Positions 35,900-48,264 of a DNA stretch of 64,000 bases are shown here, in pieces. The notes beneath the pieces were generated by a model that saw nothing but the letters and a program-made list of their open reading frames with translations, searched no databases and was not told the origin of the DNA. Origin of the DNA: Ischnura elegans. Taxonomy: Eukaryota; Arthropoda; Insecta; Odonata; Coenagrionidae. The stretch lies in contig NC_060254.1 in assembly GCF_921293095.1 (NCBI RefSeq), positions 106,230,917-106,294,916 of the forward strand. Direction: 5' to 3'. Positions within the stretch are counted from its first letter, which is position 1. The number at the start of each line of letters is the position of its first letter. The position numbers and the translations under genes are program-made.

Positions 35900-38070
35900 A
35901 ATACTAACATTACCATTATTGCATATCACTGCCGGTAGTTCATCAACTAACATTGACGAAAGCAACACTTGGGCGAGTCGTTAGTTTTTATTTAAGATTA
36001 TTTCAACCTTTCTCAATTTCATATGCAATAAATAACAAATTAATGCTTTGAATCATACATAGTCGCGAAAATTTTGCAGATAAATTCCTTATTTAAGTAA
36101 ATTCCTGAGCCTACATTGTATATTAAATAATATCAAAAGGACTCGAGCCTAGGATATCTGGAATTTGCAAACACGTTATACAGCGAGTAGCATTATTATG
36201 TAATGAGACACTATGGATCTGCTTCGTCGTATAATTGGTCATTGCATACATTAAGCGATACCGATTTCGTATATCGACGAGAGCGAGGGCATGAAATATG
36301 CACTTGAATGTATGAGGTACACCACGAAGGCATGCCCATCAGATTTACGATCCCGATTATTGCTAAGTTAATTCACCTCTGAGCAATATTACTCCTAACA
36401 TTTAGACGATACTCAATTTCTTAGTCATCACCAGTCGAAAACTGTTGAATCATTCAACGACCGACTAGCTAAGGGATGTAATCAAAGGGATGTAATGATG
36501 TCTATAATCAATTAGTTGCTAGGCAATATCACTTCCTGCACGTATTTTAATTAAAATTATCCAATATATACAGAAAATTTTGGTCTAGAATTGCTATTTA
36601 ATAATACATATTAAACTTACGCAAGCATTGGCCCATGCTGGTATTCAAAGTTGATTGGTTTTCAGCCGAAAATATTATTTTTCACTAGAAGAGCTGTTGA
36701 AGCCTGTAGCTCCGGCGCTATCGTGAAAAGAGTAACAATGTTCCGCTAGTAACGGTTGCCGTATGGTTTCGAAAGCATTGTTGCTCCGGAACTGTCGGAG
36801 GTATGTAATATTACAGGATATAGAATTATGCTAAGCATACACAATGCATGTTCGACCACCGATACAGGAATATTTGAGCGATAATGGCACTCGGTCTTCC
36901 GCCGGCCGCCGGCCAGCCGCCCTCAGCGGAGCGGTACACCGCTCAATTAAAAACCCTCTAGATGTCGGATAGGCAAGTATAGGCAAGATTTTTTTCTCCA
37001 TCATGTTGTGCATACTCTTCCCAAGGATTCAGCATAGGAATCTTCGAGGAGCACGGAGGAGCACAAAACTATATCGACACATTTGAGTATAAATAGGCAC
37101 AAAAATAGCTAACATTATAAATAATTAAATATTGTAATAAGAAATTCTGAAACGAACAAAAAATGCTATAATATTGTGCAAAAATATGCAAACTTACCGT
37201 ATTAAAATTGACAGATGAATCCCATGAAATTAAAGTAGTCATTTACTAAGTTGAATTTCCCTAAAATCGACTATTTCTACGCCTCGGGCGTTTTAGGCTG
37301 AACATGCCCATGTTTGACGGGTTACACAGGTCAACATAATAATCACACAGACCTATCAGGTACGAAATATTGTAGGCCAAATCCTGTAGAATCTGAATAC
37401 ATAATTCAAATTTTCCTCTTAAAAAGTCGAAAAAATGACTTTTGGCCAGCTTTTTTCGATTTGGGATCACTGTGCGACGTGTGGGATGTATTTTATGTTT
37501 CTGGCTTTTCATTTGGCTGCTTCTCCTGGTCAAATGTCTCGTTGCGTTTCTCTACTTGCGCAGTCCTTCTCAGGATCATTTCTCTCTCGTATCCATTCCT
37601 CTTTTAGAGTCCTCATCAGGTGCTCCCTTTCCTTGGCCAGTGATTCCGCATCCAAGAGTTTGTAAGCACGGTGCAACAGTGTTGCCACCAGTGAAGCCTG
37701 CTGGGATGGATGATGGTGAGAGGAAGCGTTCAGTTAGCAGTCAGTGTGGGAACACTGCCACTTGCTCTCACGCATGATTATGGGAATGACTCAACCAAAT
37801 TGTGCTTGTTCAGACAGTATTATAGTCTGTTTTTCATACGAAAAGTGCATGTGAAAACAGACTTTTTCATTGATTAAATATTCTGGTTAGTGCCATGCTG
37901 ATGTTGAATACTTAGATCGGCTCCATTTCCTCGTGAAGATATAGTCTCTGGTTTTGATACGTGAGAATTCCCATTGATGCATGCTTTATTCTGGAGCTTG
38001 CCAATGGCATTCGTTGGAATTATAAAAGTTGTGAAGGCCAAAACATGTTTTCAAAATAATCAAATAAGGG
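35900..38070. other. No gene seen
   Basis: AT-rich with a small GC-rich patch at about 36897-36945. The 37448-37481 block repeats one at 19134-19180. No coding motif is recognised. Confidence 0.35.
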
Positions 38071-38079
38071 TTTCCAAAA

Positions 38080-39945
38080 TTTTGGCTTGCAATTTTTTCA
38101 AACTGAATCGATTTTCTTGAAATTATCACAATATGTAGGAAATATACCAAGAATCAAAATCTATATCATGCCGACGGGCGCTTTTACCCTCGGGGTGGTT
38201 TCCTCCCCATCTCGGGGGTGGAAATTTTTAATTATATTTTGACCACAGGAATCGATAGAAAAATAAATTCTAAGAATATAATGTTGTATACATTTTTTTA
38301 ATCAAATTAATATTTTTCGAGTTATTCGCGATTGAAAGTAACAGTTTTTTGACGAAAAAATCAACGATTTTAATCGGTTATAGGCAAAAAACTTGAAAAG
38401 TAATAATTTTATTAGGAAATTGTCAGTTAGAAAACTGTAGCTTGTACAAAATTAAATAAAAATCTTATTTCATATTTCCTTTATGACCAATTCCGACCGA
38501 GCTACAACTTGTTGATGGTTATCTTTTGTTTGTCATAGGCTAAATTTGAAAGATTCAATACCAAATAGCGGGAAAAATTTATTTTTCGAGGAAATCTTAT
38601 GCAATATGTTTAAAAGTATTTTAAAAAACTTTCTTAAAATGAGAAAAAAATTTTTATCATTAAATTTGAGCGAGTTATGATTAAAAATAAGATCAGTCCC
38701 TACTTTTTTCTACGAAAAAGTCAGTGAAAACAACTCCCTATTACCACACTACACAAAATTGATCAATTCCCTTCAGAATTTCTCTTTATTTAAGTATTGT
38801 TAATTGATCCTAGAAGTTTGTTTAATTTAAAATTCTAAATTTTTTAAAAATTGGAGGTAAAAGTGAAAAGCAATTTTCCACAATTTCGTTAAAATTGCTC
38901 TTTTTTCAAAATAACTCCAAAAAAACTGGAGATATGGAAAAAAATGCAGGAGTAATACATCGTAGCTTCTTTATTTTCAAATATTTTTGCGTGTTTAAAT
39001 TTCCTGTGCAATAATTATTTGGTGAGATATTGATAATAAAACCTCTATTTACAAGGGAGCTCCACCTAATTTAAACCCTTAAATCCCCTTTCAAAATTAA
39101 GGACTCGAAAAAATTTAATTCACATGACCTCGTAGTCAGTAAAAACCCTACAAAATACTTTTTAAATGAACTTTCTATCATCAAAAATAAATGAGCTATG
39201 TTTGAAATACCAATCAAATTTATTTTCCGAAAAATTCGAAATCCACATTTCAGAGCATAACATTCCTCATAACCAATATATACTTTGTGTGCTTTACGTT
39301 CGAAGCTAATGATACACTCTAATTTAATACAAAATAAACACACATACCCATAAGATGCGTATATACATACACATATGTGAGTATGTTTGCTCTCGCTCAC
39401 AGTGACCTGTGTGCATGCATGTGGCGGGAAGACTGTAAGCCATACAGTCTCCGTTTGATAGTGTTTCATGTAATGTCTACATAAATAACATTTATTTGCT
39501 TATGTTAACATGACGAAGCTTGTTCTGTTTATCCTATGGTTATATCTTTTCTGTGCTGTGATTAAAATCAGCAGAGAAAAAAGCGAATACATAATAAAAG
39601 AAGTAAGAAATGAATGAGAAGATACAATGTGATAAATAATTTATATTTTTAGGATAAATAATTTTTTTTTACATTAACCCCCAATAAGGGTTGATTATTA
39701 TGGGTTGAAACACCTTAAAATTATTTTCCAAACATAAAAAAATAATTATACAAATAATTTAAACTAAATTTTACCCGTATTTAGCTTTAAAATATAATTT
39801 TATAGGTTTTAGCTTTTAGGGGTAGTTTTCACCCCTAAAAAATAAAAAGCGCCCTTCGGCATAATATAGATTTTGAAGTAAGGGGTATAATTAGTCTAAT
39901 CCCACATTTTTGTGCGAATCGATTGAGTTTGAAAAAATTGCAAGG
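38080..39945. mobile_element. Non-coding element with long inverted ends
   Basis: The segments at 38080-38225 and 39805-39945 are inverted copies. Shared blocks are TTGCAATTTTTTCAAACTnAATCGATT, CAAAATCTATATnATGCCGANGGGCGCTTTT and a GGGGTG-rich stretch. The 1.6-kb interior is AT-rich and has no convincing transposase. The structure fits a non-autonomous DNA transposon of unassigned superfamily, or an old inverted duplication. It ends about 40 bases before the YqaJ/THAP element. Confidence 0.6.
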
Positions 39946-40160
39946 TTTTGCACTTTTATAAGTTTCATTTCCTGGACTAAAAAGGGTAGTTTCCTTCAAA
40001 AAAGAAAACGTAGGGCATTGATTGCGATTCGTTACTCAACAATAGTGTATTCATAATATGCAAATTATTCGGTTTTAGAAATCCCAGTTTAGACGAATGG
40101 CAATGGTCAATTTTAACCGCATTTGAAAAAAGCCAGATTGGCGCCCATTCGATGCCACCC

Positions 40161-40173
40161 CACGTGACGTCAC
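40161..40173 (+). promoter_or_regulatory. Conserved CACGTGACGTCAC motif
   Basis: An E-box overlapping a CRE-like palindrome. It is retained exactly in the two deletion derivatives (55647-55659 and 63012-63024) and lies about 170 bases before the YqaJ start codon. It may be a promoter element or a transposase-binding site. Either role is inference. Confidence 0.45.
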
Positions 40174-40342
40174 AGGGACCTATATGCTATTGGCAACGGG
40201 AATCAAAGTAGCTGACATCTGGTGGCCAAATTGAGAAACGAGACATGGAGGATCGGCCCCTAGTTTCCTAGTGCTTCAGCGGTGAACGGAACGGGTATCT
40301 TTTCAGGACTTTTTAAAGTTATTTCTTTGAAATTTCTCAGTG

Positions 40343-43035
40343 ATGGATGAGGTAATTTTCTCCATATCCGATATTTTGGCGTTTATTGGAGACTTCAAAA
40401 GACCCTTCATTGAGGGCTACGGAGTGGAACGCGGCAACCACATTTTGGAAGTTGGCGTGGTTGAAGCTTTGGACAATGCTGTTCACGTAATGGGCTTGTG
40501 TCTTCAAACGAGCGACATAAATGGGAAGCCGCACGAAGTCCACGCCTTTCGGAAGAAAATTGGTTCTTCCTTTTCCTGATACTAAAATGGAAGAAGTAAG
40601 TATTCTGTGGTACTTACTTTTCTGTCTTACTTTGACGTTTCAGTGTTATTCTTGGAGTAGACGAAGTCGTTTAAAGTTGCCTCTTATGTTTAATATTTGG
40701 TACTTGGAATAATGAACCTACCGTCATTTATACATATTTCGTTCTAATATCTTCATGGAAAGTTAATATAAATTCCCTGCGACATTTGTGTCATTTGCCT
40801 TTTAATGATAATGTCAATAATATCATTCTTTTCGTGGATTTTTTTATTGTCTGTGTTCACGGCTTGTTCATCAATTCTGTGTTTACGTGTTGTACGTTAC
40901 CAGTCCAGGGACAGCCATACTGTAAAAGGGAATTAATTAAGTTGATGTTAAGAGGAAACTCATATAAATTGTTTATTTGTATGAAAGACCCCTTGTTCTA
41001 TTCACGTAGTTAGTAACGGACGTTCCAAGCTGAATGATTTAACAAAGAATCAATATTTTTCCTGTCTGTTTATAACGCTTGTCTTTTCATGACACGCAAT
41101 GCTCATCTTCGCATTCTCTTATTTAATGTTGGAAAGATAATTCCGTTAACTTCTCTGAATGTCAATGTACAAGATCATGAGATGTGAAAGGTAAAATACA
41201 TTTCATTGTTACAGGGTAATTAGTGAGGGAAATTAATATTATGTACTGTGTGGGATGGTATGTCGAACAGTGTTCTATTAAAATAACATAGCAATACAAC
41301 CCAGTCTAAAAAGTCGTACTTATGATAAGTTATGGCTCAAAGCCGACATTGCTCTGTGGAGCAGAGGCCAGAGATGAATCCCCGTAAATACTACGTTTAT
41401 GTAACACTTTATATGTCACATGTGAAAAGGGAATTCTGTGGACGAGTTCTGGTTTAACAAGTAACTGAATCCATAGTCAAATATCAGAATTATAGCTACC
41501 TTATGTAATATTTTGTGCATATTAGTCATCATGTTATTAATCATATTGAACTTTTCACAGTGCTACGCTTATGGATCTGCAAGAGTTCAGTGCTACAGAT
41601 ATGTCTCAGCAGTGGGGAACTATATCGAAGCGTGGGCGGGAGTTGTACCAACCCTGTCCCTTACAGGATTCCTGCCACATGAAGCGGCCCAGACAGCCAT
41701 ACTGTAGGCAGATTCCACGACCACTGCCTCCTCCATTGAAGAGAAGATATTTCAGATGGTGTTGAAGGGTAAGAATTCATTTCTGAGAATTGTCACTCCA
41801 CCTATCAATAACAAACATTAAACTTTACTTAAAATCTGTTTTTGTTGAAATTATCGATGACCAGTTAGTGATAACGTTTTAATATTGGATTCAACAGGAA
41901 ATACAAAAGAAATATAATGAGAACATCTTCTGAGGAAACAGAATTGACTACTCAGCAGGCTGAGCACATGGTGAAAATCGCACACCACACTATATCCAAA
42001 AACAATATATATCGATAGTTGATTCACTATCGATTGACACATCAATGTAGTTAGTTTGTTTTCCAATAGTTTTAAGTATTTGAATGTCCTTATTTCTAAT
42101 TAATATTTCTTCCTTGATTATTTCCAATCTTACCACTTAATGCTGAGGCTCATTCTATGTACTTGTTCCTACCTTTTCAGGTTTCCCTGATTCAGCTGTT
42201 GCTGTGCATGTTGGAAGAAGGAATAGCAATGCTGGCTGTCACACGGAAATAATTCCTCAGGCTATTCTAGCTAATATCTCTAAATTGATAAATTCCAATA
42301 ATCCTCTTATTGGAGATGAGAATTTGGCGTTAATGGCTGCTAGTCGAGGAAGCCAGGAAGAAATAAATTTCTTTCATGAGATGGTTTCTTTGACGGACGA
42401 GGAGTGTGTGGCCATATGCCATAAAACCACTAGGCAGTAAGGCTCAGTATGGCTTAGTGAGCAGCAAATCCGCATCACAGGATCCACCGCTTACAGCCTG
42501 TGGACCTATAAGAGGGGAGGGAGAGGAAATTGGTCCTCAGTTCTATCCAGGGATGTTTTCCCCAAATTTAGTGGGAACCATGCCACCAGATATGGGCAAA
42601 AGGGGCAGAAGCATGCCATTTCAGCTTTTGAAAGGGAATTTGGGGTTACGGTTTTCCAATGTGGGCTTGTAATTAGTAGATACTCACCCTGGTTTGGATT
42701 TTCACCGGATGCGGTAGTGCTCGGTGATGAAGAATACTTAGTAGAGGTCAAGTGCCCATTGAATGGGAAGGAGAATTGTGCTGAGGAACTTCCAAATCTC
42801 ATTAGTTATTTGGACATTGACGAAAATGGTGAAGTTTCTTTACAAAAGAAGCACATGTAGGTACTATGGCCAAATTCAATTTGGACTTGTGTTGGCAAAT
42901 TTGAAAAAGTGTATACTTTTGTTATACTCCAAGGCGAGTGACAGCAACTTTTGTGTTGGTGTATTATATGATGAGGATTTTTGTCATATTTTTATTAATG
43001 ATTTAACAGATGTTTATTTTGCCCAATCTACTTGA
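40343..43035 (+). pseudogene. YqaJ-type exonuclease gene, three exons, broken
   Basis: Exon 1 (40343-40595) ends at AAGAA|GTAAGT and encodes GYGVERGNHILEVGVVEA and ALDNAVHVMGLCLQTSD, like the N-terminal part of invertebrate YqaJ-domain proteins. Exon 2 (41561-41768) lies between CTTTTCACAG| and |GTAAGA and includes FSATDMSQQWG. Exon 3 (42181-43035) follows TACCTTTTCAG| and holds the nuclease: WLSEQQIRITGS, ATRYGQKGQKHAISAFE, PWFGFSPDAVV (about 42690-42720) and LVEVKCP (about 42740), which carries the D-(x)n-E-x-K metal-binding core. Damage: a frame shift in exon 1, TAA at 42438, and a stop plus shift near 42855 before YYGQIQFGL. It would trim DNA ends or assist element excision in an intact relative. 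Confidence 0.8.
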
Positions 43036-43929
43036 AAACAAGGATAATCTCTTGAAAAAAAATAAATGAAATTGTTTTATATATTGCCTATTTCTTTCTT
43101 TCATCTGTCGACAGAACTAGCACTTCCTCTTGAAAGATGTGGCTGGCAAGGTAAAAATTGAAACATTTTGTATAATATCTTTCATGGGTTGGTACTTCAT
43201 GCAGACAAGGTGAGTTTTCCAGGATTACTATCATGTGACACCATTCTGCAAGTTTGTTATGCCTGTTGTCATCGAGTGGTAATTGGTAAGTGGGGGTTTA
43301 GGGGGATAAACCCCCCCCAAGAAAAAGGGTGTAAGATGTATGTATTAAAATTGTGGTTTCTGTCTGGCAAATGCAGCGTAGCGCTTCCTTATGCAAAAGT
43401 TATAAAATATTATGGATAGTTAAACTTCAATTTCGAAGGTTTCATTGAGAAAGGAAGCTTTCTTTAAGTTATATTTTATAGAAAAAACTCTTGCATTTTA
43501 CTCAACCCAGAACAATTGCATATTTTTGGTGTAATTTCAAATATTCATCTCAGGTGAAATTTTCTATGAACATAAAATTTAGACCTTTACTGTGGCCTCG
43601 TAGTCACATCGTATTTCCTTTATTCTCTCTTAGACATGGTTACCAAATTTCATGCCTATCGAGGGGTTTGTTACCATGATATGAGTACCTACTAAATATT
43701 GTTATGGGGTGGAATGGTGCAAATTTACGAGAAAAACACACAAGGGACTGAAGTAGTTATGATGATTACAGAAGGCTCTCGGGTAGGTTACAAGTGGAGA
43801 AATGGGGAGAAAAAAACAGACAATACAAACCACGTGAAATCGGCATGCACACTTCCTCAAACGGAGTAAGAATAATTTTCACCTTGAAAACCATGAATTC
43901 ACGGCAAGTTAAAACAATGAAATAAATTT

Positions 43930-44220
43930 CTACTTACACTGTATTCTAAAATCGTCTTCCTTGAAGTGATTGCTACACACAACAGCATTCATGGGCACAA
44001 CTTTGCCCATTCTCAAGACGTGCTCCCACTTCTTACGCATATTTGGGGTTTTGGGGAACCGATGCAAAGATACAGCATTATTTGTCTCACGCCGGTTGGT
44101 ACAGTTGTACACGCAACACATTCTGTGGCTCTTGAACTTCTTTCTTCGGTTTTCCATGGAAACGCTTTCAGTAAGAACATAAAACTCGGGTATTCGCAGG
44201 TTATCGTTCCACACAAACAA
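43930..44220 (-). pseudogene. THAP-domain first exon of a transposon protein
   Basis: The minus-strand frame encodes a THAP zinc-binding DNA-binding domain: MCCVYNCTN, then VSLHRFPKTPNMRKKW, then VVCSNHFKEDDF, the C2-CH spacing of the family. THAP domains bind short DNA motifs and serve transposases of several superfamilies. The start is probably the Met just before CCVYN or the one at MENRRKKFK. The exon ends at a donor, AGT|GTAAGT, after base 43938. No downstream exon with DDE residues is recognisable between 43930 and 43040, so the transposase body is missing or unrecognisable. Confidence 0.8.
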
Positions 44221-44764
44221 ACGTACTAAAGTAAGCGATCCTCCCTATTCGGCCATGACACCTAACTTAGTGCTGCCACCTGGATTTCCTTCCGGTTGCC
44301 AATATGAGTGGATAGGAGTTTTACATCTTCTGAGATTACCAATACATGCATGCATGTGGCACAGAAGCTCAGGGAAACATCTCTTAATAATCATCTATTA
44401 AAATTGCCTTTGGTCGGAAAGTTTCCTTCGTTGGATAGGGGAATAATAATCCATATTTAAGCCAAGCGATACCTGCTAGCTAGGCATTTTACTACCTGCT
44501 AGCAGCCTGCATCGTAGAGGCGCTCATATCCTCGCCCCTAGGTTACCTCTCACGGCGGCGGCGGGAGCCAGAATTACGTCACAACGGCTTCTCCCAGCAT
44601 TCATACTTAGCCGTCGCGTTTCCGCGAGCTTGATATTTTTCACTTTTCATTTAATCGCGAAAAATATATATCGTGTTTTAAAAATCTAAAAGCGTGATAT
44701 GCGTACTCCAGGATTAATAATCTTTCGATTTAGGCAATTAAAATGTAGGAAACCACCCTATTGC

Positions 44765-45570
44765 ATTTTTCAATAATATGAAATGCTTGCGGGTGATTTC
44801 TGATGAGTATGATATCAGAAAAAAAGGATGACACAATGGTCACCTATGAATTAACTACTACTTATGTCATGAGACGCTGGTTTCGCCTCTCTCTCAGAAT
44901 GTTTTTCATCCTGTTTTGTTTCATTGCTTCTTTTCATTGGTTTTAATGAAAAAAAAATATTTCTAGCTGTGACTTTAGTAACCATTGTTTTTCACATCCA
45001 AGTGCGACTTTCAAGCAAGGTAGCTGACATATACTGTTACATTTTATTGATAACTTATTATTTTAGTTAAATAAATTTCACCTAAATATGTATTCATTGA
45101 GAAACCTGTCCATTTTTCGTTTGCCACCCGTTTTTCCCCTCCGTTTCGAAAACTGCGAGCGATGATATCCTATATGCCTGTTTGCGTAATGAAGATAACA
45201 TCGTCTGCAATTTTGGAAAAGGTGTGCACTCAAAAGGACCTTCGTATTCACTGGCCTTTTTTTAGCCGTTATGCTTTATGTTTTTCTTTATTTTCATTTT
45301 GCTTTCGACCATTTCGTTATTTATGATCCGAGCGCTTCGTGTTTTACATCATTCTTCTTAGCTTTTTTAGTACTTTACAAATATCCCATTTAGATTGAGA
45401 TATTATGAGAAAGTAAAAAAAGTTGATAATTCTATTAGAGGTGATTAGTTGCCTTCGTCGGGGGGACGGCCAAACGGACCCATACTGTTGTTTTTTCCTC
45501 GGTCCTTTCCTCCTCCCCTCCTTTGATCGCGGCTCAGGCACTTCGCGGGCCCCTTGCGTCAACTTACGGT
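44765..45570. other. No gene seen
   Basis: AT-rich spacer between the transposon and the next LINE fragment. Confidence 0.35.
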
Positions 45571-45574
45571 ACAC

Positions 45575-46575
45575 ACACTATAAGTTAGTAGGCTACTCTA
45601 AAGGTCATCTAATCTTTTTGCGACTTCCAACGCTGCCGCTATAAGCTATTATTGATGGTGGAAAAAAAAGACATTTCTAATCTGTCTGTTCTACAAGCTA
45701 TCTCTCTTATTTTATTTATATGATCTGATTTTCCGTAGTGTGTTGATGTTCGTAAGATATGACTGACTTCGTCAGTAAAGACACTGCTCTTGAATTTATC
45801 TACAAGGTTTAGTTTATTTTTCAATCTACGGTCTGACAGAGATTCCCATCCGAGTTTATCTAAGAGGTCAGTTACACTAACAAGATTATCGTAACGACTT
45901 TTCACGTATAAAATCGTATCCGGCTCGACTTTGTGGAAGTTCTTTATATCCGTGATAAAAAGAACACAATGGTAATTTCCACACTTTAAATGTCACAACT
46001 CAGCAACCGACCATGGTTTCAATACGTAAGTGTCATTTTCAAGGCAAGGGATTCCTTGAAAATGACACTTACGTAATGAAACCATGGTCGGTTGCTGAGT
46101 TGTGACATTAAAAGTGTGGAAATTACCATTTTGTTCTTCTTTTTATCATGGACTTTTCACGTACCTGGCAGCTCTTCTTTGCACGCGTTCCAACTCTGTT
46201 ATTAAGCCTTTTTCATGAGGGTCCCAAACACTGGCAGCGTATTCCAAATGTGGTCTAACGAGGGAAAAGCAGCTAATTTCTCACACTTGTCGTCGCACTT
46301 TCCTAATATTCTTTTAACAAAACCCATTTTACGATTAGCTTGACTGGTTATTACCCGAATATGTTTATTCCACGATAGATCCTTATTGAGTCAAACTCCT
46401 AGAAAGTTAACGGATTCGATTGTCTTTAATTGGGTTCCCCGAATGATATACGTATGTTGTGGGGGGTTATTCATTACTACGCATTTCTTCAAATTTAATT
46501 CTAACTGCCATGCATCGCACCACGCTTGGATAGCAGCAAGGGCGTTCGTTGTTTCATCCCTATCTTTACTTCACC
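45575..46575 (-). mobile_element. CR1/L2 LINE fragment split by a foldback insert
   Basis: The DNA and translation match the last third of the 7217-9298 ORF. 45905-45639 corresponds to the C-terminus (DNLVSVTDLLDKLGWESLSD, LKNKLNLVDKFKSSVF), and 46164-46575 to the region upstream. The shared 3' sequence GTTAGTAGGCTAC lies near 45583. The match to the ORF stops near 46570 at sequence equivalent to 7925. A 242-bp inverted-repeat insert lies at 45909-46150. Several small deletions and stops make it non-functional. Confidence 0.85.
45909..46150. mobile_element. Foldback insert with near-perfect hairpin
   Basis: The insert is bounded by the 13-base direct repeat GACTTTTCACGTA (45896-45908 and 46151-46163), as expected for a target duplication. 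From about 45950 to 46150 it folds on itself. Arms of about 95 bases pair with few mismatches around a short loop near CAAGGCAAGGGATTCCTTG. The 40 bases before the hairpin are unpaired. Duplication length and asymmetry suggest retroposition or template switching rather than a simple cut-and-paste MITE. Confidence 0.8.
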
Positions 46576-46579
46576 AAAG

Positions 46580-47308
46580 TGGGGAAGGTTAAAAAAAGAC
46601 ATAAATTCAATTTCAATGGATTGCAATGAGGCTAATACAACTCATACTCTAAAACTTCCTTGGACAGAAACACATCTAAAGTTAACAATTTTAATATAGC
46701 GTTATTGTAAGCCACACTTGGCGGGAAGGTAAAGGACAGTTCCTTGGGCAACTTCGTCTCTTCCTCCTTAATCACACTGAAGATTTCTCCTGGACTATCT
46801 GTTGCTATAACACTCCTTACCCCCTTTTATTATATATTCCAGTATAATCTCGTAATTACGGGTCACTTCCTCTATCACAAACGCAGTTTTTCTCACATGT
46901 TCCTGACCCGTTAGTGCCAGCCTCAAGAAGTTAGTCTCGTTCATTAATCCTTCAGTCGCTTCATTCTCATATCCCCTCAGTTCATTCAAACCTTTCGATT
47001 ATCTTTCTTCGCCGGTCTGCACGTCTGCTAGTGGGCCATTGACAGCGGCTATAGTTGCCTTGATGAGGGCTCATTTCAATTTTTTGCAATAGTTTTGGAG
47101 ACAATTTACACTCGACCTCCTATCGGTCGTTTTCCTTACGCTGGCCGTACATTCTCCGTTCACCCAAATGGACGAAACTTCAGCCAGATACATACCATTT
47201 TCTAACTTCTCCAAACAAATGAAAAAATGGGTTCTCTTCCTTCGGAGATGGTTTTGCAGTGCGTTTCCTCGTGTCGTCTGCTGCGCGGTGTCTCCTCAAC
47301 CATGTGTT
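46580..47308 (-). other. Coding-like remnant, unrecognised
   Basis: Several minus frames look protein-like but broken, for example WVNGECTASVRKTTDRRSS near 47150 and NETNFLRLALTGQEHVRKTA near 46920. Composition is more balanced than in the AT spacers. It lies between the CR1 fragment and the RTE tail and may be another decayed element. I do not recognise the family. Confidence 0.25.
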
Positions 47309-47334
47309 CACATCATCACCATTAGTCAACAATC

Positions 47335-48264
47335 CTAAGATTGGTTTGACGCAGCACTCCATTTCTCTCTCCTATCCGCTAATTTCTTCATAGCTACATA
47401 TTTATTCTCTTTTACATCCTTTATAACCTGTCCTATATAACTCATTCGGGGCCGTCCCTTGCCCTTTTTCCCTTCCACTTGTCCTTCAACGATTGTCTTC
47501 ATCAGACCATCGTGCCTCAAAATGTGGCCAACTAAGTTGTCCCTTCTTCTGCTTAATGTTTTTAGGAGGCTTCTCTTTTCTCCTTCTCTCCTTAGCACTT
47601 CATGGTTACTCACACGGTCAATCCATTTTATCTTCATCATTCTTCGGTAGCACCACATTTCCAATGCTTCCACTCTTGACTTCTCTGCTGCTGTCAACGT
47701 TCAAGCCTCGCTTCCATAGAGAAACATACTCCATATGTAGCATCTGATGAATTGTTTCCTTACTTCTATGCTGGTATTTTCAGCTGTAAGAAGATTCTTC
47801 TTTTTGTAGAAAGCCCTCTTCGCCTGCGCTATTCTACTGTGTATTTCTTTCTTGCTCCGTCCATCGCTGGTAATTCGGCTTCCCAGGTAAGAGAACTCGT
47901 TCACCTCTTCATGCTTATGCTTTACTAGGTTGATATTTGTTTTAGACTCCTCTCTTTAGCTGCAAACTAATATCTTAGTCTTCTTTTTGTTGATTTTCAA
48001 CTGATATCTGGCCATTGTCCTTTCCATGTTTGTCAACGTCTTCTTCAAATCCTTCTCTGTCTCGGCTATCTCTGCTATGTCGTCAGCAAATCGCAGCACA
48101 CTAATTTTTTCTCCGTGGATATTGACTCCCAAAGCTTTCTGATTGATTTCGTTGATGGCTTTCTCTATGTAAACATTAAGAATTAAGGGGGAAAGCACAC
48201 AACCTTGTCTCACCCCTTTTCTTATTCTTGCTTCTGCACCATTTGGTCCACATTTGATCACAGC
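47335..48264 (-). pseudogene. RTE LINE protein, RT second half and C-terminus
   Basis: One frame broken only by nonsense codons. 48261-47956 holds KGVRQGCVLSPLILNVYIE and the catalytic block LRFADDIAEIA. The stop after ILVCS reads straight on to EVNEFSYLGSRITSDG at 47904. The stop at 47701-47703 sits exactly where the family has Trp in GSEAWT, so it is a TGG to TGA change. Then follow EALEMWCYRRMMKIKW and LVGHILRHDGL, with GKKGKGRPR near the end, the usual RTE C-terminus. Frame conservation suggests modest age. Confidence 0.85.

Larger units (their letters stand above)
39984..44758. mobile_element. DNA transposon carrying YqaJ exonuclease and THAP genes
   Basis: A 4775-bp unit with short matching ends, GGGTAGTTTCCT on the left and its inverted form GGAAACCACCC on the right. 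Further inverted similarity appears internally (ATTGGCAACnGGAA near 40190 and its complement near 44295). The plus strand encodes a spliced YqaJ-type nuclease (40343-43035) and the minus strand a THAP-domain exon (44220-43939). From memory, pairing a YqaJ nuclease with a THAP-type transposase is reported for ISL2EU/PIF-like transposons. No DDE catalytic domain is visible here, so this copy is probably deleted and defective. No target duplication is evident. Gene-less derivatives with both terminal regions lie at 55522-56070 and 62836-63414. Confidence 0.75.

Noticed and set aside
43284-43320. Another hAT-like MITE tip
   Set aside because: GGGGGTTTAGGGGG and a C-run resemble MITE ends, but no opposite end or duplication was found.
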